Below, piece by piece: positions 1 to 7,108 of a stretch of DNA of 8,442 bases; within the stretch, counting starts at the first letter, position 1, and each line of letters begins with the position of its first letter. The stretch is taken from NCBI GenBank assembly GCA_017419465.1, contig JAFOLE010000051.1:1-8442 (forward strand). The letters are read 5' to 3'. Both the position numbers and the translations under genes were made by a program. The notes below the pieces were generated by a model, which had not been told where the DNA came from, searched no databases, and saw only the letters and a program-made list of their open reading frames with translations. Source of the DNA: Solobacterium sp. (lineage in GTDB: Bacteria > Bacillota_I > Bacilli_A > Erysipelotrichales > Erysipelotrichaceae).

Positions 1-1046
1 CCGCCGATGATTGTGGTAGCGCCGTCGAGGCCTGCCAGTGTCTTGCAGATTTCTTCAGTTCCGACTGCGAAACGAGGATCTTCAAATACGCCCATCGGAC
101 CGTTCCAGAATACGGTCTTTGCGCCTTCGAGTTCCTTCTGGAACTTCGCGATTGTCTCAGCACCGATATCGAGACCCATGAAGCCGTCATCGATTTCGCC
201 GGCCTTGACGGTCTTGATTTCTGTCGGGTTGGAGAAATCGTTTGCTTCTACGGTATCAACCGGAAGGAACAGCTTGCCTTCACCCTTAGCCATGAATTCC
301 TTCGCCAGATCCTGCTTGTCAGCTTCGAGCAGGGATGTACCGATCTTGCCGCCGTTCGCAGCTGCGAATGTATAGGACATACCGCCGCCGATGAGAACCT
401 TGTCTGCGATCTTGAGCAGGTTGTCGATGACACCGATCTTATCGGAAACCTTTGCACCGCCGAGGATTGCAACGAACGGACGCTGCGGATCGTTGAGTGC
501 CTTGCCAAGAACGTTGAGTTCCTTCTCTACGAGGAAGCCGACTGCGACTTCTTTCAGGTTGGACGGAATACCGACTGTGGAAGCGTGCGCTCTGTGAACA
601 GAACCGAATGCATCTTCTACAAATGCATCACCGAGGCTTGCCCAGTAAGCACCGAGTTCCGGATCGTTCTTGGATTCGCCCTTCTCATAACGGGTGTTCT
701 GCATCAGAACGATGGAGCCCTCTTCCTGTGCCTTGACCGCATTCTCGAGTTCTTCGCCGCGTGTAGCGTTAACGAAGGTAACCGGTGCGCTCTGCACTTC
801 TGCAAGACGCTTTGCGACAATGCTCATGTCGTTCTTCGCCTTATCCTCGTCCGTCTTAACCTTTCCGAGATGGCTCAAAAGCAGAACTTTTGCGCCGTTC
901 TCCGTCAGGTAGTTGATGGTAGGAAGCGCTGCCTGAATACGGTTATCATCCGTAATGACATCTCCCTTGTGGGGAACGTTGAAATCAACACGTACAATTA
1001 CGTGCTTGCCTTTAACGTCCAGATCCCTAACAGTAACCTTAGACAT
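1..1046 (-). CDS. pgk: Phosphoglycerate kinase, 3' end cut by window edge
   Basis: Encodes cytoplasmic phosphoglycerate kinase, which transfers phosphate between 1,3-bisphosphoglycerate and ADP in glycolysis. The reading frame is open from the ATG at 1046-1044 to the left edge, about 348 codons. The family is usually about 390-400 residues, so roughly the last 45-50 are missing, including most of the GGGDS nucleotide loop; the visible part stops at TTIIGG. Visible family motifs are VRVDFNVP (residues 18-25), DDNRI (33-37), LLSHLGK (56-62), NTRYEKGESKNDPELG (117-132), DAFGSVHRAHAS (145-156), AILGGAKVSDKI (203-214), LIGGGMSYTF (228-237) and FWNGPMGVFE (about 313-322). The motif usually written ENTR/ENVR reads QNTR here. 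The start is fixed by a strong AAGGAGGAG ribosome site at 1066-1058, 11 bases upstream. The gene stands alone here: no gap gene lies upstream and it has its own promoter. Identification is near certain. Confidence 0.98.
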   Translation of the reverse strand, partial: MSKVTVRDLDVKGKHVIVRVDFNVPHKGDVITDDNRIQAALPTINYLTENGAKVLLLSHLGKVKTDEDKAKNDMSIVAKRLAEVQSAPVTFVNATRGEELENAVKAQEEGSIVLMQNTRYEKGESKNDPELGAYWASLGDAFVEDAFGSVHRAHASTVGIPSNLKEVAVGFLVEKELNVLGKALNDPQRPFVAILGGAKVSDKIGVIDNLLKIADKVLIGGGMSYTFAAANGGKIGTSLLEADKQDLAKEFMAKGEGKLFLPVDTVEANDFSNPTEIKTVKAGEIDDGFMGLDIGAETIAKFQKELEGAKTVFWNGPMGVFEDPRFAVGTEEICKTLAGLDGATTIIG

Positions 1047-1079
1047 ATATTATGAATCTCCTCCTTTTTTGGCCTTCTA

Positions 1080-1109
1080 ATTATACCATCGGTACTGTTT
1101 TACAGTAAA
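1080..1109 (-). promoter_or_regulatory. Promoter of pgk (extended -10)
   Basis: On the minus strand a perfect TATAAT (1085-1080) is preceded by TGG, giving an extended -10 (TGnTATAAT). A weak -35, TTTACT at 1109-1104, lies 18 bases upstream. The predicted start of transcription is near 1073, leaving a leader of about 26 bases with the ribosome site in it. This fits a strongly expressed glycolytic gene transcribed independently of the ABC operon upstream. The call rests on consensus matching only. Confidence 0.75.
1093..1107. promoter_or_regulatory. Inverted repeat in pgk promoter, possible operator
   Basis: TACTGT (1093-1098) and ACAGTA (1102-1107) form a perfect 6-bp dyad around a TTT spacer. 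It covers part of the -35 element and the spacer of the predicted pgk promoter, where a repressor would block RNA polymerase. I do not recognise the motif as that of a named regulator, and an AT-rich dyad of this size can arise by chance. Confidence 0.35.
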
Positions 1110-1113
1110 CGCA

Positions 1114-1141
1114 GAAAACGCCAAATCTTTATGAATTTGGC
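1114..1141 (-). terminator. Weak terminator-like hairpin after the ABC operon
   Basis: On the minus strand GCCAAAT (1141-1135) pairs perfectly with ATTTGGC (1126-1120) across an 8-base loop, followed by GTTTTC (1119-1114). It starts 10 bases after the lipoprotein stop codon, where a terminator is expected. The stem is short and AT-rich and the T run is only four long, so it may be leaky, allowing read-through toward pgk. Confidence 0.45.
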
Positions 1142-1151
1142 CAGCCATGCA

Positions 1152-3176
1152 TCAGTTATTTTCGATTTTTCCGGTTTCAATCAGAAAGCGGACACTGCCT
1201 TTGGTTCCATCCGTGATTCCGGCATAGTTTACATACTCACCATCCGCGAGGCGAAGTGCTTTTGCGCGGCGGATCATATCCTTCATCTGACCGCTTCCAA
1301 GCTTTGCGATTTCCTGAATTCCCTGCTCGTCAAATTCCTTCATTCCGTCGGCCAGCGACCAGGTTCCTTCAAGGATTTGATTATAACCTTCACTTAATGC
1401 GCCGGAAGCTTCCGGCAGAGCACCCATTCCTTCCGCAAGCTGCGAAACCCCATCATGCACTGCACCGACGCCATCCGTATACGCTTTGATTCCTTCTTTC
1501 AGCTGACTGCTTCCGTCCGCCAGCTGCTTTGCGGCAGTCTGCAGTTTCGTGACCATGGCTGGAAGATCTTTCATGCCTTCCATCGTCTTACTGATGGATT
1601 CAAGATACGCAGAGAGCACGCCGAGGTCCTGCGAGAACGCGGTAACTGCCGTATTGAATGACGCGGCTGCCGTACTCAGTGCTTTCGCATCATAGGCCGG
1701 AATTTCAGGAATCGTGATTGCTTTCAGCTTCTCCGGGAGCGCATTGTAATAATCCAGTGCCGCTTTGACAGTGTTGTAATTCTCGGTCTCCGGTTCAAAC
1801 GCCGCCAGTAGTTCTTTCATCTGATCTTCATTCAGTACCGTATATCCCTGCTTCAGTGAATCAATGACTCCCTGTAAATCCCCGCATGTTTTCTCCGCGT
1901 CTGCCTGGAATGAAGTCATCTGAACGACAAGCTGGCTCAGCGTTGTCACTGTTGTGTTGATTGCGGCAACTTGTTTCGGAAGATCCTCCTGTGCCGCCAT
2001 AACCTTTGCCATCATCTCCTGCTGTTCTTTGGAAGACGTGTCGGGAGTAAGCTTGCTGAGATCGACAGCGGCCAGTCCGTCACTGAACTGTCTGAGACCT
2101 TCTGACAGTGTGCAGGCACCATCTGTCAGCGCATCCGAATTATCATCGAGCACTGCCAGCCCGTCACGAAGTGCACCAATGCCCTCTCCGACTTTGGCGA
2201 CACCACTGTTGTATTCGTTGAAATACGTTTTGAACTCCGTCATTCCATCATACAGTTCCTTTGTGCCGTCCTTCAGTTTCCCGGAGGCATCGGAAAGTTC
2301 ATTCACGTCTCCCGTTGCCTCACTCAGATCATTCAGGGTGTCTTCATCCAGATTGGAAAACAGTCCGGGTGTAAAGACCGTCGCTGTAAAATCCAGTTCA
2401 AACTGATCCACGTCCGCTTCCAGTTCCACATACTCCGGAAGTTCTGCTTCCTCGGTCAGTTCATTGTCGGAAAGACGAAGGGCATCCTGGATTCCGGGCA
2501 GTGCGACACCGACTACCGCTTCCGTATCGCCAAACCGGATCACTTCTCCGTTGACTGCCGTCACATTGGAAAAATGATCGGAAAGCGGAATCATGGTGAC
2601 TGCCGTAAACGGCATCTTCATCTGATAGGAGACGCCATCGATGGTCTGTGCAGATACCGCATCGCTGTGATAATCAAACCGGATGCGCACGTGTCCGCTT
2701 TTTCCGGCAAGTTCGGAAGGTTCTGTTCTGTTTCCGTCAAGGTAATACGAGACCGCAACACCGACCGGAAGCGGCTGTGTTGAAGTTCCTTTGTAATGGA
2801 TTGTCTGCCCGCAGTTTTCCCATACCAGATTGTTTTCTTCCAGCGGGAAGAATTCCTCCGCGCCGTCCGTATTTCGAATGTCTGTCAGAATACTGCTGTC
2901 TTCGATATAGGCATCATCCTGTGCTCCATGCAGATTGGTTTCCACCTGTATCTTCGTCACGGTTCCATCCGGGTCTGCCTTGGCATTCACGGTTTCTTCC
3001 TTTTCTGCCGCCGGCGCAGAAGTGTAATGTTCCGGAAGGACCGGTGCCGGTGCTTCTTCCGTTACCGGTTCACTCTGCGGTTTGATGGAAACGACCTCAT
3101 CCCGGTTTCCTGCACAGCCCGCAGCCAGCAGCAGCGCACTCAGCGCACCGTAACAGACGGTTCTCTTATTCCACAT
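1152..3176 (-). CDS. Probable lipoprotein with XXXLXXG heptad repeats, partner of ABC permease
   Basis: A 674-residue extracytoplasmic protein of unknown function. The N-terminus (positive residues K4 and R5, a hydrophobic stretch at 9-19, then LLAAGC with Cys21) looks like a lipoprotein signal; Ala rather than Leu at -3 makes the lipobox slightly atypical. A Glu/Pro/Ala-rich linker (22-65) follows, then a probable beta-rich domain (about 66-270). Next come helical heptads with Leu and Gly spaced as in the X-X-X-Leu-X-X-Gly family, in two blocks (about 297-371 and 548-615), around a central helical segment (about 380-547). A conserved-looking tail ends in GSVRFLIET (660-668). There is no other membrane segment, unlike YhgE/Pip proteins, which share such repeats. 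The start has a good GGAGG site at 3193-3186 inside the permease gene, and the two genes overlap by 11 bp, suggesting coupled translation. From context I infer an extracellular partner of the ABC transporter; the substrate is unknown. Confidence 0.85.
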   Translation of the reverse strand: MWNKRTVCYGALSALLLAAGCAGNRDEVVSIKPQSEPVTEEAPAPVLPEHYTSAPAAEKEETVNAKADPDGTVTKIQVETNLHGAQDDAYIEDSSILTDIRNTDGAEEFFPLEENNLVWENCGQTIHYKGTSTQPLPVGVAVSYYLDGNRTEPSELAGKSGHVRIRFDYHSDAVSAQTIDGVSYQMKMPFTAVTMIPLSDHFSNVTAVNGEVIRFGDTEAVVGVALPGIQDALRLSDNELTEEAELPEYVELEADVDQFELDFTATVFTPGLFSNLDEDTLNDLSEATGDVNELSDASGKLKDGTKELYDGMTEFKTYFNEYNSGVAKVGEGIGALRDGLAVLDDNSDALTDGACTLSEGLRQFSDGLAAVDLSKLTPDTSSKEQQEMMAKVMAAQEDLPKQVAAINTTVTTLSQLVVQMTSFQADAEKTCGDLQGVIDSLKQGYTVLNEDQMKELLAAFEPETENYNTVKAALDYYNALPEKLKAITIPEIPAYDAKALSTAAASFNTAVTAFSQDLGVLSAYLESISKTMEGMKDLPAMVTKLQTAAKQLADGSSQLKEGIKAYTDGVGAVHDGVSQLAEGMGALPEASGALSEGYNQILEGTWSLADGMKEFDEQGIQEIAKLGSGQMKDMIRRAKALRLADGEYVNYAGITDGTKGSVRFLIETGKIENN

Positions 3177-5502
3177 TTTTCAGTGCCTCCTCCATCGCGG
3201 TATTGCGGATCTTTCTCATTTCCAGGCCCGCAACCACCGCGTATGCCGCAATTCCGATTCCGAACATCTGCATGTTTACGTTCATGTCCAGTCTGATCGG
3301 AATCCATCCGGCCACCATACTGCGCATCATTGTTTCAAACAGCGGAATCATCAGTTTGCCAAGCAGAAGAATGGTCAGGATCATGGAGATGATCACAACG
3401 ATCGTTGTTGAAGTAATATACAGTCCGCTGACTTCTCCGGAAGTAAAACCGAGGATCTTCGCAATCGAAATCGACTGCGCATTCTTTTCAATGATCATTT
3501 TGGAAAGCAGGTAAATCAGAATCATATAGATGATAACTGCGAAGACATCCACAAGTCCCATCATTGATCCGAAGGATACCTGAAGCTGACGGGACGCCTT
3601 GGTCAGAGATTCACTGGTTATAACCGAACCGATGTATTCCGGTTCAATATCCGTAATCGGTTCGTCTGAAAAATATCCGGCAAAGCCAGACTCACCAAGA
3701 TCAAACATCCGATTGAGGGCACGCTGTTCCATAAACACGCAGACACCGCCCATATAGTCCGCGATACCGTCAATATGCAGTGTGTAGCTCTTACCGCCGT
3801 ATGCCTCATGCAGGGTGATGTCATTGCCTGCATGCAGGCGATATTTATCTGCGTATGCTTTGGAAACGAAAACACTTCCCTTATCAAACGGCAGAGAGAC
3901 ATAACGGCTGTCCGGACGGATTCCGTACAGCAGCACCGAATCCTTATGGATGCCAGGGATTTCTTCTGACTCAAGTGAATATGCGCTGAATTTTTCGGCA
4001 GTCGGATTTTCGGTTTCCACACCCGCCGCAAATTCCATGTAATCCTTCATGCGCTCAAGCCGTGTGCCGGATTCATCGGTCAGACTTATCGGAAGTTTCA
4101 GAATGTACTGATATTCCGCAAACTGCCCCTGTTCGATCGCTGCTTTGAAGTTATCCAGCAGGACCGGCAGCTGCATGCCGAACATCAGAAGAAGATTTGC
4201 GAACATAATGCCGGCAAACAGGACTGCATAGCTTCCGGAATTCTGCAGAATGATGCGCGTGCGGAAGCGGGAGAGGATCGGAAGCTGATGCGCCAGCGGA
4301 AAGGCTCTGCGGTTCTTCTTCCTTGAAAGATCCCGGCGCAGAAAACGCAGCGGCGAAAGTTTCAGCTGGCGGTGCAGGATTCCTCCGGTCACCCCCAGCA
4401 TGATTCCTGCCGGAATCAGTGTGGTTTTCAGAAACGCTTCCGCATTCCAGACAGTCACATAGGTCGGAAGACTGTAGCTGTTGTAATACATCGCCACACA
4501 AACTTCCTTCATGAAGGTGTAGCCAAGGATATTTCCGACAACGGACGCGATCACGGTGACGATCACCGGCATGGTCATGTAATGCAGGGTCAGCTCGCGT
4601 GTTGTATAGCCGGACGCCAGCAGTGTTCCGATGACCGCGGACTCCTTACGGATCGTATCCTTGATGGTAATCGCAAATACAAAGGCCACGATTACAATAA
4701 TGATGTACAGCAGGACTTCCATCATCACCTTGTCGGAACCCATGTCATCCCCGGTAAAGATAATGGCCAGATTCTGATAGCGCGGCAGATAATCCTCCAG
4801 CCGGACGATCTCATTCAGTTCCGTCAGAAAAGCAGAAGCCCGCCGGTCTTCCTCCGTATCATCGGATGGCTCATCGGCATAACGCCACGCATAGCAGTAC
4901 TGCAGATTATCTTCTTTGACCCGTTCAAATCCCTCCGGGCTCAGCACACCGACACCGAAAAGCACCGCGTCAAACATACTGTCATTGTTGTTCTGAAACA
5001 TTGTGCTGTAATCCGGCAGGGCTACCAGTCCGCTGATTGTCCATGCATGCCCGTTTCCGGAAATCGTATCGCCGATCTTCAGATGATTGTTGGAGGCATA
5101 CATCCGGTCGATTGCGGCTTCGTTGTCTGTCTTCGGAAATTTCCCTTCCATCAGGCAGACCAGATTCACATCCGTTCGGTTTTCAAACAGACGGAGCGTG
5201 CTTCCGTTGTCCAGCGGCTCCTCCGTATAGAAGTTTTCATACAAGGAAATGCCCGTTTTACGGATGGCTTTGTCCTGTGCGCGGTTCAGGGCTGTGCGCA
5301 CCCGGAAGTGGCCGTGCTCGACGTTGTATTTTTCAAAACTGCTGTCATAGGCGATGATCATCGAGTTATCCGCCACCAGAAATCCCGACACAAAGGAAAT
5401 ACTCATCACCAGCAGCAGAAAAATCACCGCGTATTTCGGGAATTCGGTTTTCAGATCCCGCAGAAACCTGCGGTTCAGCGGATTGCGGCGAAGCGGTCTC
5501 AT
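3166..5502 (-). CDS. ABC transporter permease with two FtsX modules
   Basis: A 778-residue membrane protein, probably the permease of the complex powered by the ATPase encoded just upstream. It has two similar halves. Half one has a membrane helix at about 23-45, a large extracellular domain (46-258) and three helices (about 260-280, 309-329, 359-378). Half two has a helix at about 423-443, an extracellular domain (444-645) and three helices (about 648-668, 695-717, 745-761). Each half has the FtsX-type cytoplasmic coupling segment after its second helix: ESAVIGTLLASGYTTREL (287-304) and SISIAKILGFTSGEV (677-691). A basic loop (RRDLSRKKNRR, 389-399) joins the halves and fits cytoplasmic placement. 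This plan belongs to the MacB/LolCE/FtsX superfamily, whose members mostly drive extracellular work or efflux rather than uptake. The ATG overlaps the ATPase stop by 4 bp (ATGA), so translation is probably coupled. Substrate is not predictable; the lack of a 10-helix layout argues against a BceB-type peptide-resistance permease. Confidence 0.93.
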   Translation of the reverse strand: MRPLRRNPLNRRFLRDLKTEFPKYAVIFLLLVMSISFVSGFLVADNSMIIAYDSSFEKYNVEHGHFRVRTALNRAQDKAIRKTGISLYENFYTEEPLDNGSTLRLFENRTDVNLVCLMEGKFPKTDNEAAIDRMYASNNHLKIGDTISGNGHAWTISGLVALPDYSTMFQNNNDSMFDAVLFGVGVLSPEGFERVKEDNLQYCYAWRYADEPSDDTEEDRRASAFLTELNEIVRLEDYLPRYQNLAIIFTGDDMGSDKVMMEVLLYIIIVIVAFVFAITIKDTIRKESAVIGTLLASGYTTRELTLHYMTMPVIVTVIASVVGNILGYTFMKEVCVAMYYNSYSLPTYVTVWNAEAFLKTTLIPAGIMLGVTGGILHRQLKLSPLRFLRRDLSRKKNRRAFPLAHQLPILSRFRTRIILQNSGSYAVLFAGIMFANLLLMFGMQLPVLLDNFKAAIEQGQFAEYQYILKLPISLTDESGTRLERMKDYMEFAAGVETENPTAEKFSAYSLESEEIPGIHKDSVLLYGIRPDSRYVSLPFDKGSVFVSKAYADKYRLHAGNDITLHEAYGGKSYTLHIDGIADYMGGVCVFMEQRALNRMFDLGESGFAGYFSDEPITDIEPEYIGSVITSESLTKASRQLQVSFGSMMGLVDVFAVIIYMILIYLLSKMIIEKNAQSISIAKILGFTSGEVSGLYITSTTIVVIISMILTILLLGKLMIPLFETMMRSMVAGWIPIRLDMNVNMQMFGIGIAAYAVVAGLEMRKIRNTAMEEALKNVE

Positions 5503-6200
5503 TCCCAGTCGAGCTCCTCGGCATGCAGCTTATGCTCGGTGCGGTACATCTTGCGGATCATACCGTCACGCAGATGAATCACGACATCCGCCATATATTT
5601 AATGGATTCATTATGGGTAACCATGATCACGGTATTTCCGTATTTGAGGTTTACCGTTTCGATCAGTTTCAGGATTTCCTTTGAAGTCGCGGAGTCCAGA
5701 GCGCCGGTCGGCTCATCGCAGAGCAGGATATCCGGATTCTTGATAATCGCTCTGCCGATCGAAGTGCGCTGCTGCTGACCGCCGGAAAGCTGATTGGGAA
5801 GTTTGTCCTGATGTTCATAAAGGCCAAGCGTATGCAGCAGTTCCTCAATATCCAGAGGATGATCGGACAGATACGCCCCCACTTCGATATTTTCCCGTAC
5901 TGTGAGATTTGGAATCAGATTGTACATCTGAAAGATATAGCCGAGATGATTCCGCCGGTACTTCGTCAGCGCAGACGGTTTCATGGAACTCATCCGCTCT
6001 CCGCGGACAATGATTTCTCCCTCATCCGCGCTGTCGATGCCGCCGATGATATTCAGCAGAGTTGATTTTCCCGAGCCGGAGGGTCCCAGCAGAACGCAGA
6101 ACTCCCCTTCATTCACACCAAGGTCAATTCCCTTCAGTACCTCTACACGGTTTTCTTTTTCTCCGTACGATTTTCGTATCCCCGAAAGTTGCAGAATCAT
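5499..6200 (-). CDS. ABC transporter ATP-binding protein, MacB/LolD type
   Basis: A 233-residue cytoplasmic ATPase, full length for this family. In order it shows Walker A GPSGSGKST (39-47), the Q-loop glutamine in YIFQMYNL (Gln91), signature LSGGQQQR (138-145), Walker B ILLCDEP (158-164), D-loop GALD (166-169) and switch histidine in MVTHN (His196). The signature and the IFQ-YNLIP segment are typical of ATPases that pair with FtsX-type permeases. All catalytic residues are present, so it should be active, presumably as a dimer on the permease that follows it. The start ATG at 6200-6198 is preceded by GGAG (6209-6206) at a rather short 5-base spacing. It is the first gene of the three-gene operon, and a promoter with a likely operator lies directly upstream. 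Confidence 0.96.
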   Translation of the reverse strand: MILQLSGIRKSYGEKENRVEVLKGIDLGVNEGEFCVLLGPSGSGKSTLLNIIGGIDSADEGEIIVRGERMSSMKPSALTKYRRNHLGYIFQMYNLIPNLTVRENIEVGAYLSDHPLDIEELLHTLGLYEHQDKLPNQLSGGQQQRTSIGRAIIKNPDILLCDEPTGALDSATSKEILKLIETVNLKYGNTVIMVTHNESIKYMADVVIHLRDGMIRKMYRTEHKLHAEELDWE

Positions 6201-6213
6201 AACTTCTCCATCA

Positions 6214-6233
6214 GTTAGTTATCTTAAACTAAC
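6214..6233. promoter_or_regulatory. Perfect 7-bp inverted repeat over ABC operon start, likely operator
   Basis: GTTAGTT (6214-6220) and AACTAAC (6227-6233) are exact reverse complements separated by six bases. The dyad begins 2 bases downstream of the predicted -10 of the ABC promoter, so it covers the expected transcription start and early leader, a classic repressor position. Half-site length and spacing suit a dimeric MarR- or TetR-type regulator; GTTAG half-sites recall, from memory, those of the staphylococcal MarR-family protein MepR. No regulator gene lies in the window. The element could instead be a small RNA hairpin just 5' of the ribosome site. Confidence 0.6.
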
Positions 6234-6235
6234 AT

Positions 6236-6264
6236 AGTATAGCACCATCTTCCGGTTCTGTCTC
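6236..6264 (-). promoter_or_regulatory. Promoter of the ABC transporter operon
   Basis: On the minus strand GAGACA (6264-6259, four of six matches to TTGACA) is followed after exactly 17 bases by TATACT (6241-6236, five of six matches to TATAAT). Transcription would start near 6229, inside the inverted repeat at 6214-6233, giving a leader of about 29 bases. No other good promoter is visible for the three minus-strand genes. Confidence 0.65.
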
Positions 6265-6279
6265 ACCAATCAATATTTC

Positions 6280-6308
6280 GTGTTTTATGTGATGGATTCC
6301 CTTATGAT
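6280..6308 (+). promoter_or_regulatory. Possible promoter of proB-proA
   Basis: TATGAT (6303-6308) matches the -10 consensus at five of six positions, but the hexamer 17 bases upstream (GTGTTT, 6280-6285) is a poor -35. Transcription would start near 6315, leaving about 20 bases of leader, too short for a T-box or attenuator. Confidence 0.4.
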
Positions 6309-6334
6309 AAGGTAGTGAAAAGAAGGTGACCTGT

Positions 6335-7108
6335 ATGTCTCGTATTGTTGTAAAAGTCGGCACAAGCACACTTGCCCATCCGGGCGGCGGAATGAATATC
6401 CGCCATGTAGAAAACCTTGTGAAGGTCCTCTGCGATCTGAAGAATGCCGGCAATGAAATCATCCTTGTCTCTTCCGGCGCCATCGGAATGGGTGTCGGAA
6501 AACTCGGTCTCTCCGCCCGGCCGGATGACATGCCCGGCAAGCAGGCCGCGGCTGCGGTCGGTCAGTGCGAACTGATGTACACCTATGACCGGCTGTTCGG
6601 CGAATACAATCACACCGTTGCGCAGATCCTGCTTACGGGTGATGATCTCGACCGCGATGACCGGCGCCTGAATTTTGAGAACACATTGTTCCGGTTGCTG
6701 GAATACGGTGCGATCCCCGTGCTGAATGAAAATGACACGATGGCTACGGCAGAGATCTCTGTCGGCGACAACGATACGCTCGGCGCACGTGTGGCAGTCT
6801 ATGGAAAAGCAGATCTTCTGATCGTCCTCAGTGATATAGACGGACTGCTTACAGATGATCCGCATAAGAATCCCGATGCCAAAGTGATTCCGCTCGTGGC
6901 GGAAATTGATGATTCAATCCGGAAGCTCGGCGGCGCATCGCATGGCCGCCAGGGAACCGGCGGAATGGCAACCAAGATCCATGCGGCGGAAATTGCCGTA
7001 AACAACGGCATTGATATGGTGATCCTCAACGGCGCCAAGCCGCAGCTGATGTATGATGTACTGGAAGGAAAGCAGGCCGGAACCCGGTTTGCCGGTAAGC
7101 GAACATGA
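6335..7108 (+). CDS. proB: Glutamate 5-kinase, short form without PUA domain
   Basis: Phosphorylates glutamate to gamma-glutamyl phosphate, the first and usually feedback-controlled step of proline synthesis, in the cytoplasm. The 257 residues cover just the amino-acid-kinase domain. Visible motifs are VKVGTS (6-11), VSSGAIGMG (45-53), LNENDT (130-135), VGDNDTLGA (143-151), LSDIDGLLTDDP (165-176) and GTGGMATK (207-214), which bind ATP, Mg and glutamate in this family. The E. coli enzyme is about 367 residues because of a C-terminal PUA domain; that domain is absent here. The gene ends cleanly into proA, so this is a natural short form rather than a truncation. I chose the ATG at 6335 over an in-frame GTG at 6326, because the GTG sits inside the ribosome site (AAGGTGA, 6323-6329) and family members start at the MSRIVVKVGTS-like segment. 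The stop overlaps the proA start by 4 bp (ATGA), which suggests coupled translation. Confidence 0.96.
   Translation: MSRIVVKVGTSTLAHPGGGMNIRHVENLVKVLCDLKNAGNEIILVSSGAIGMGVGKLGLSARPDDMPGKQAAAAVGQCELMYTYDRLFGEYNHTVAQILLTGDDLDRDDRRLNFENTLFRLLEYGAIPVLNENDTMATAEISVGDNDTLGARVAVYGKADLLIVLSDIDGLLTDDPHKNPDAKVIPLVAEIDDSIRKLGGASHGRQGTGGMATKIHAAEIAVNNGIDMVILNGAKPQLMYDVLEGKQAGTRFAGKRT

Noticed and set aside
1152..3176. Calling this gene YhgE/Pip or an RND/MMPL transporter because of its Leu/Gly heptads
   Set aside because: Those proteins have several membrane helices; this one has only an N-terminal signal, so only the repeat type is shared.
1954..3296. Several plus-strand open frames antisense to the lipoprotein gene
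   Set aside because: Ser/Pro/Arg-rich translations without motifs, mirroring the codon pattern of the real minus-strand gene.
4372..5577. 401-codon open frame on the plus strand, antisense to the permease gene
   Set aside because: It lies wholly opposite the permease and the end of the ATPase gene, its translation is His/Arg/Gln-rich with no recognisable domain, and it has no clear ribosome site. It is a by-product of codon use in the real genes.
6326..6334. GTG at 6326 as an upstream in-frame start for proB
   Set aside because: The GTG is part of the ribosome site itself, and it would add only MTC before the conserved family start at 6335.
6229..6865. Minus-strand open frames opposite proB that cover the intergenic region
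   Set aside because: They contradict a well-supported proB and encode nothing recognisable.
6335..7108. proB as a truncated pseudogene because of its 257-residue length
   Set aside because: All kinase motifs are intact, the stop is coupled to proA, and PUA-less ProB enzymes are a known natural form.
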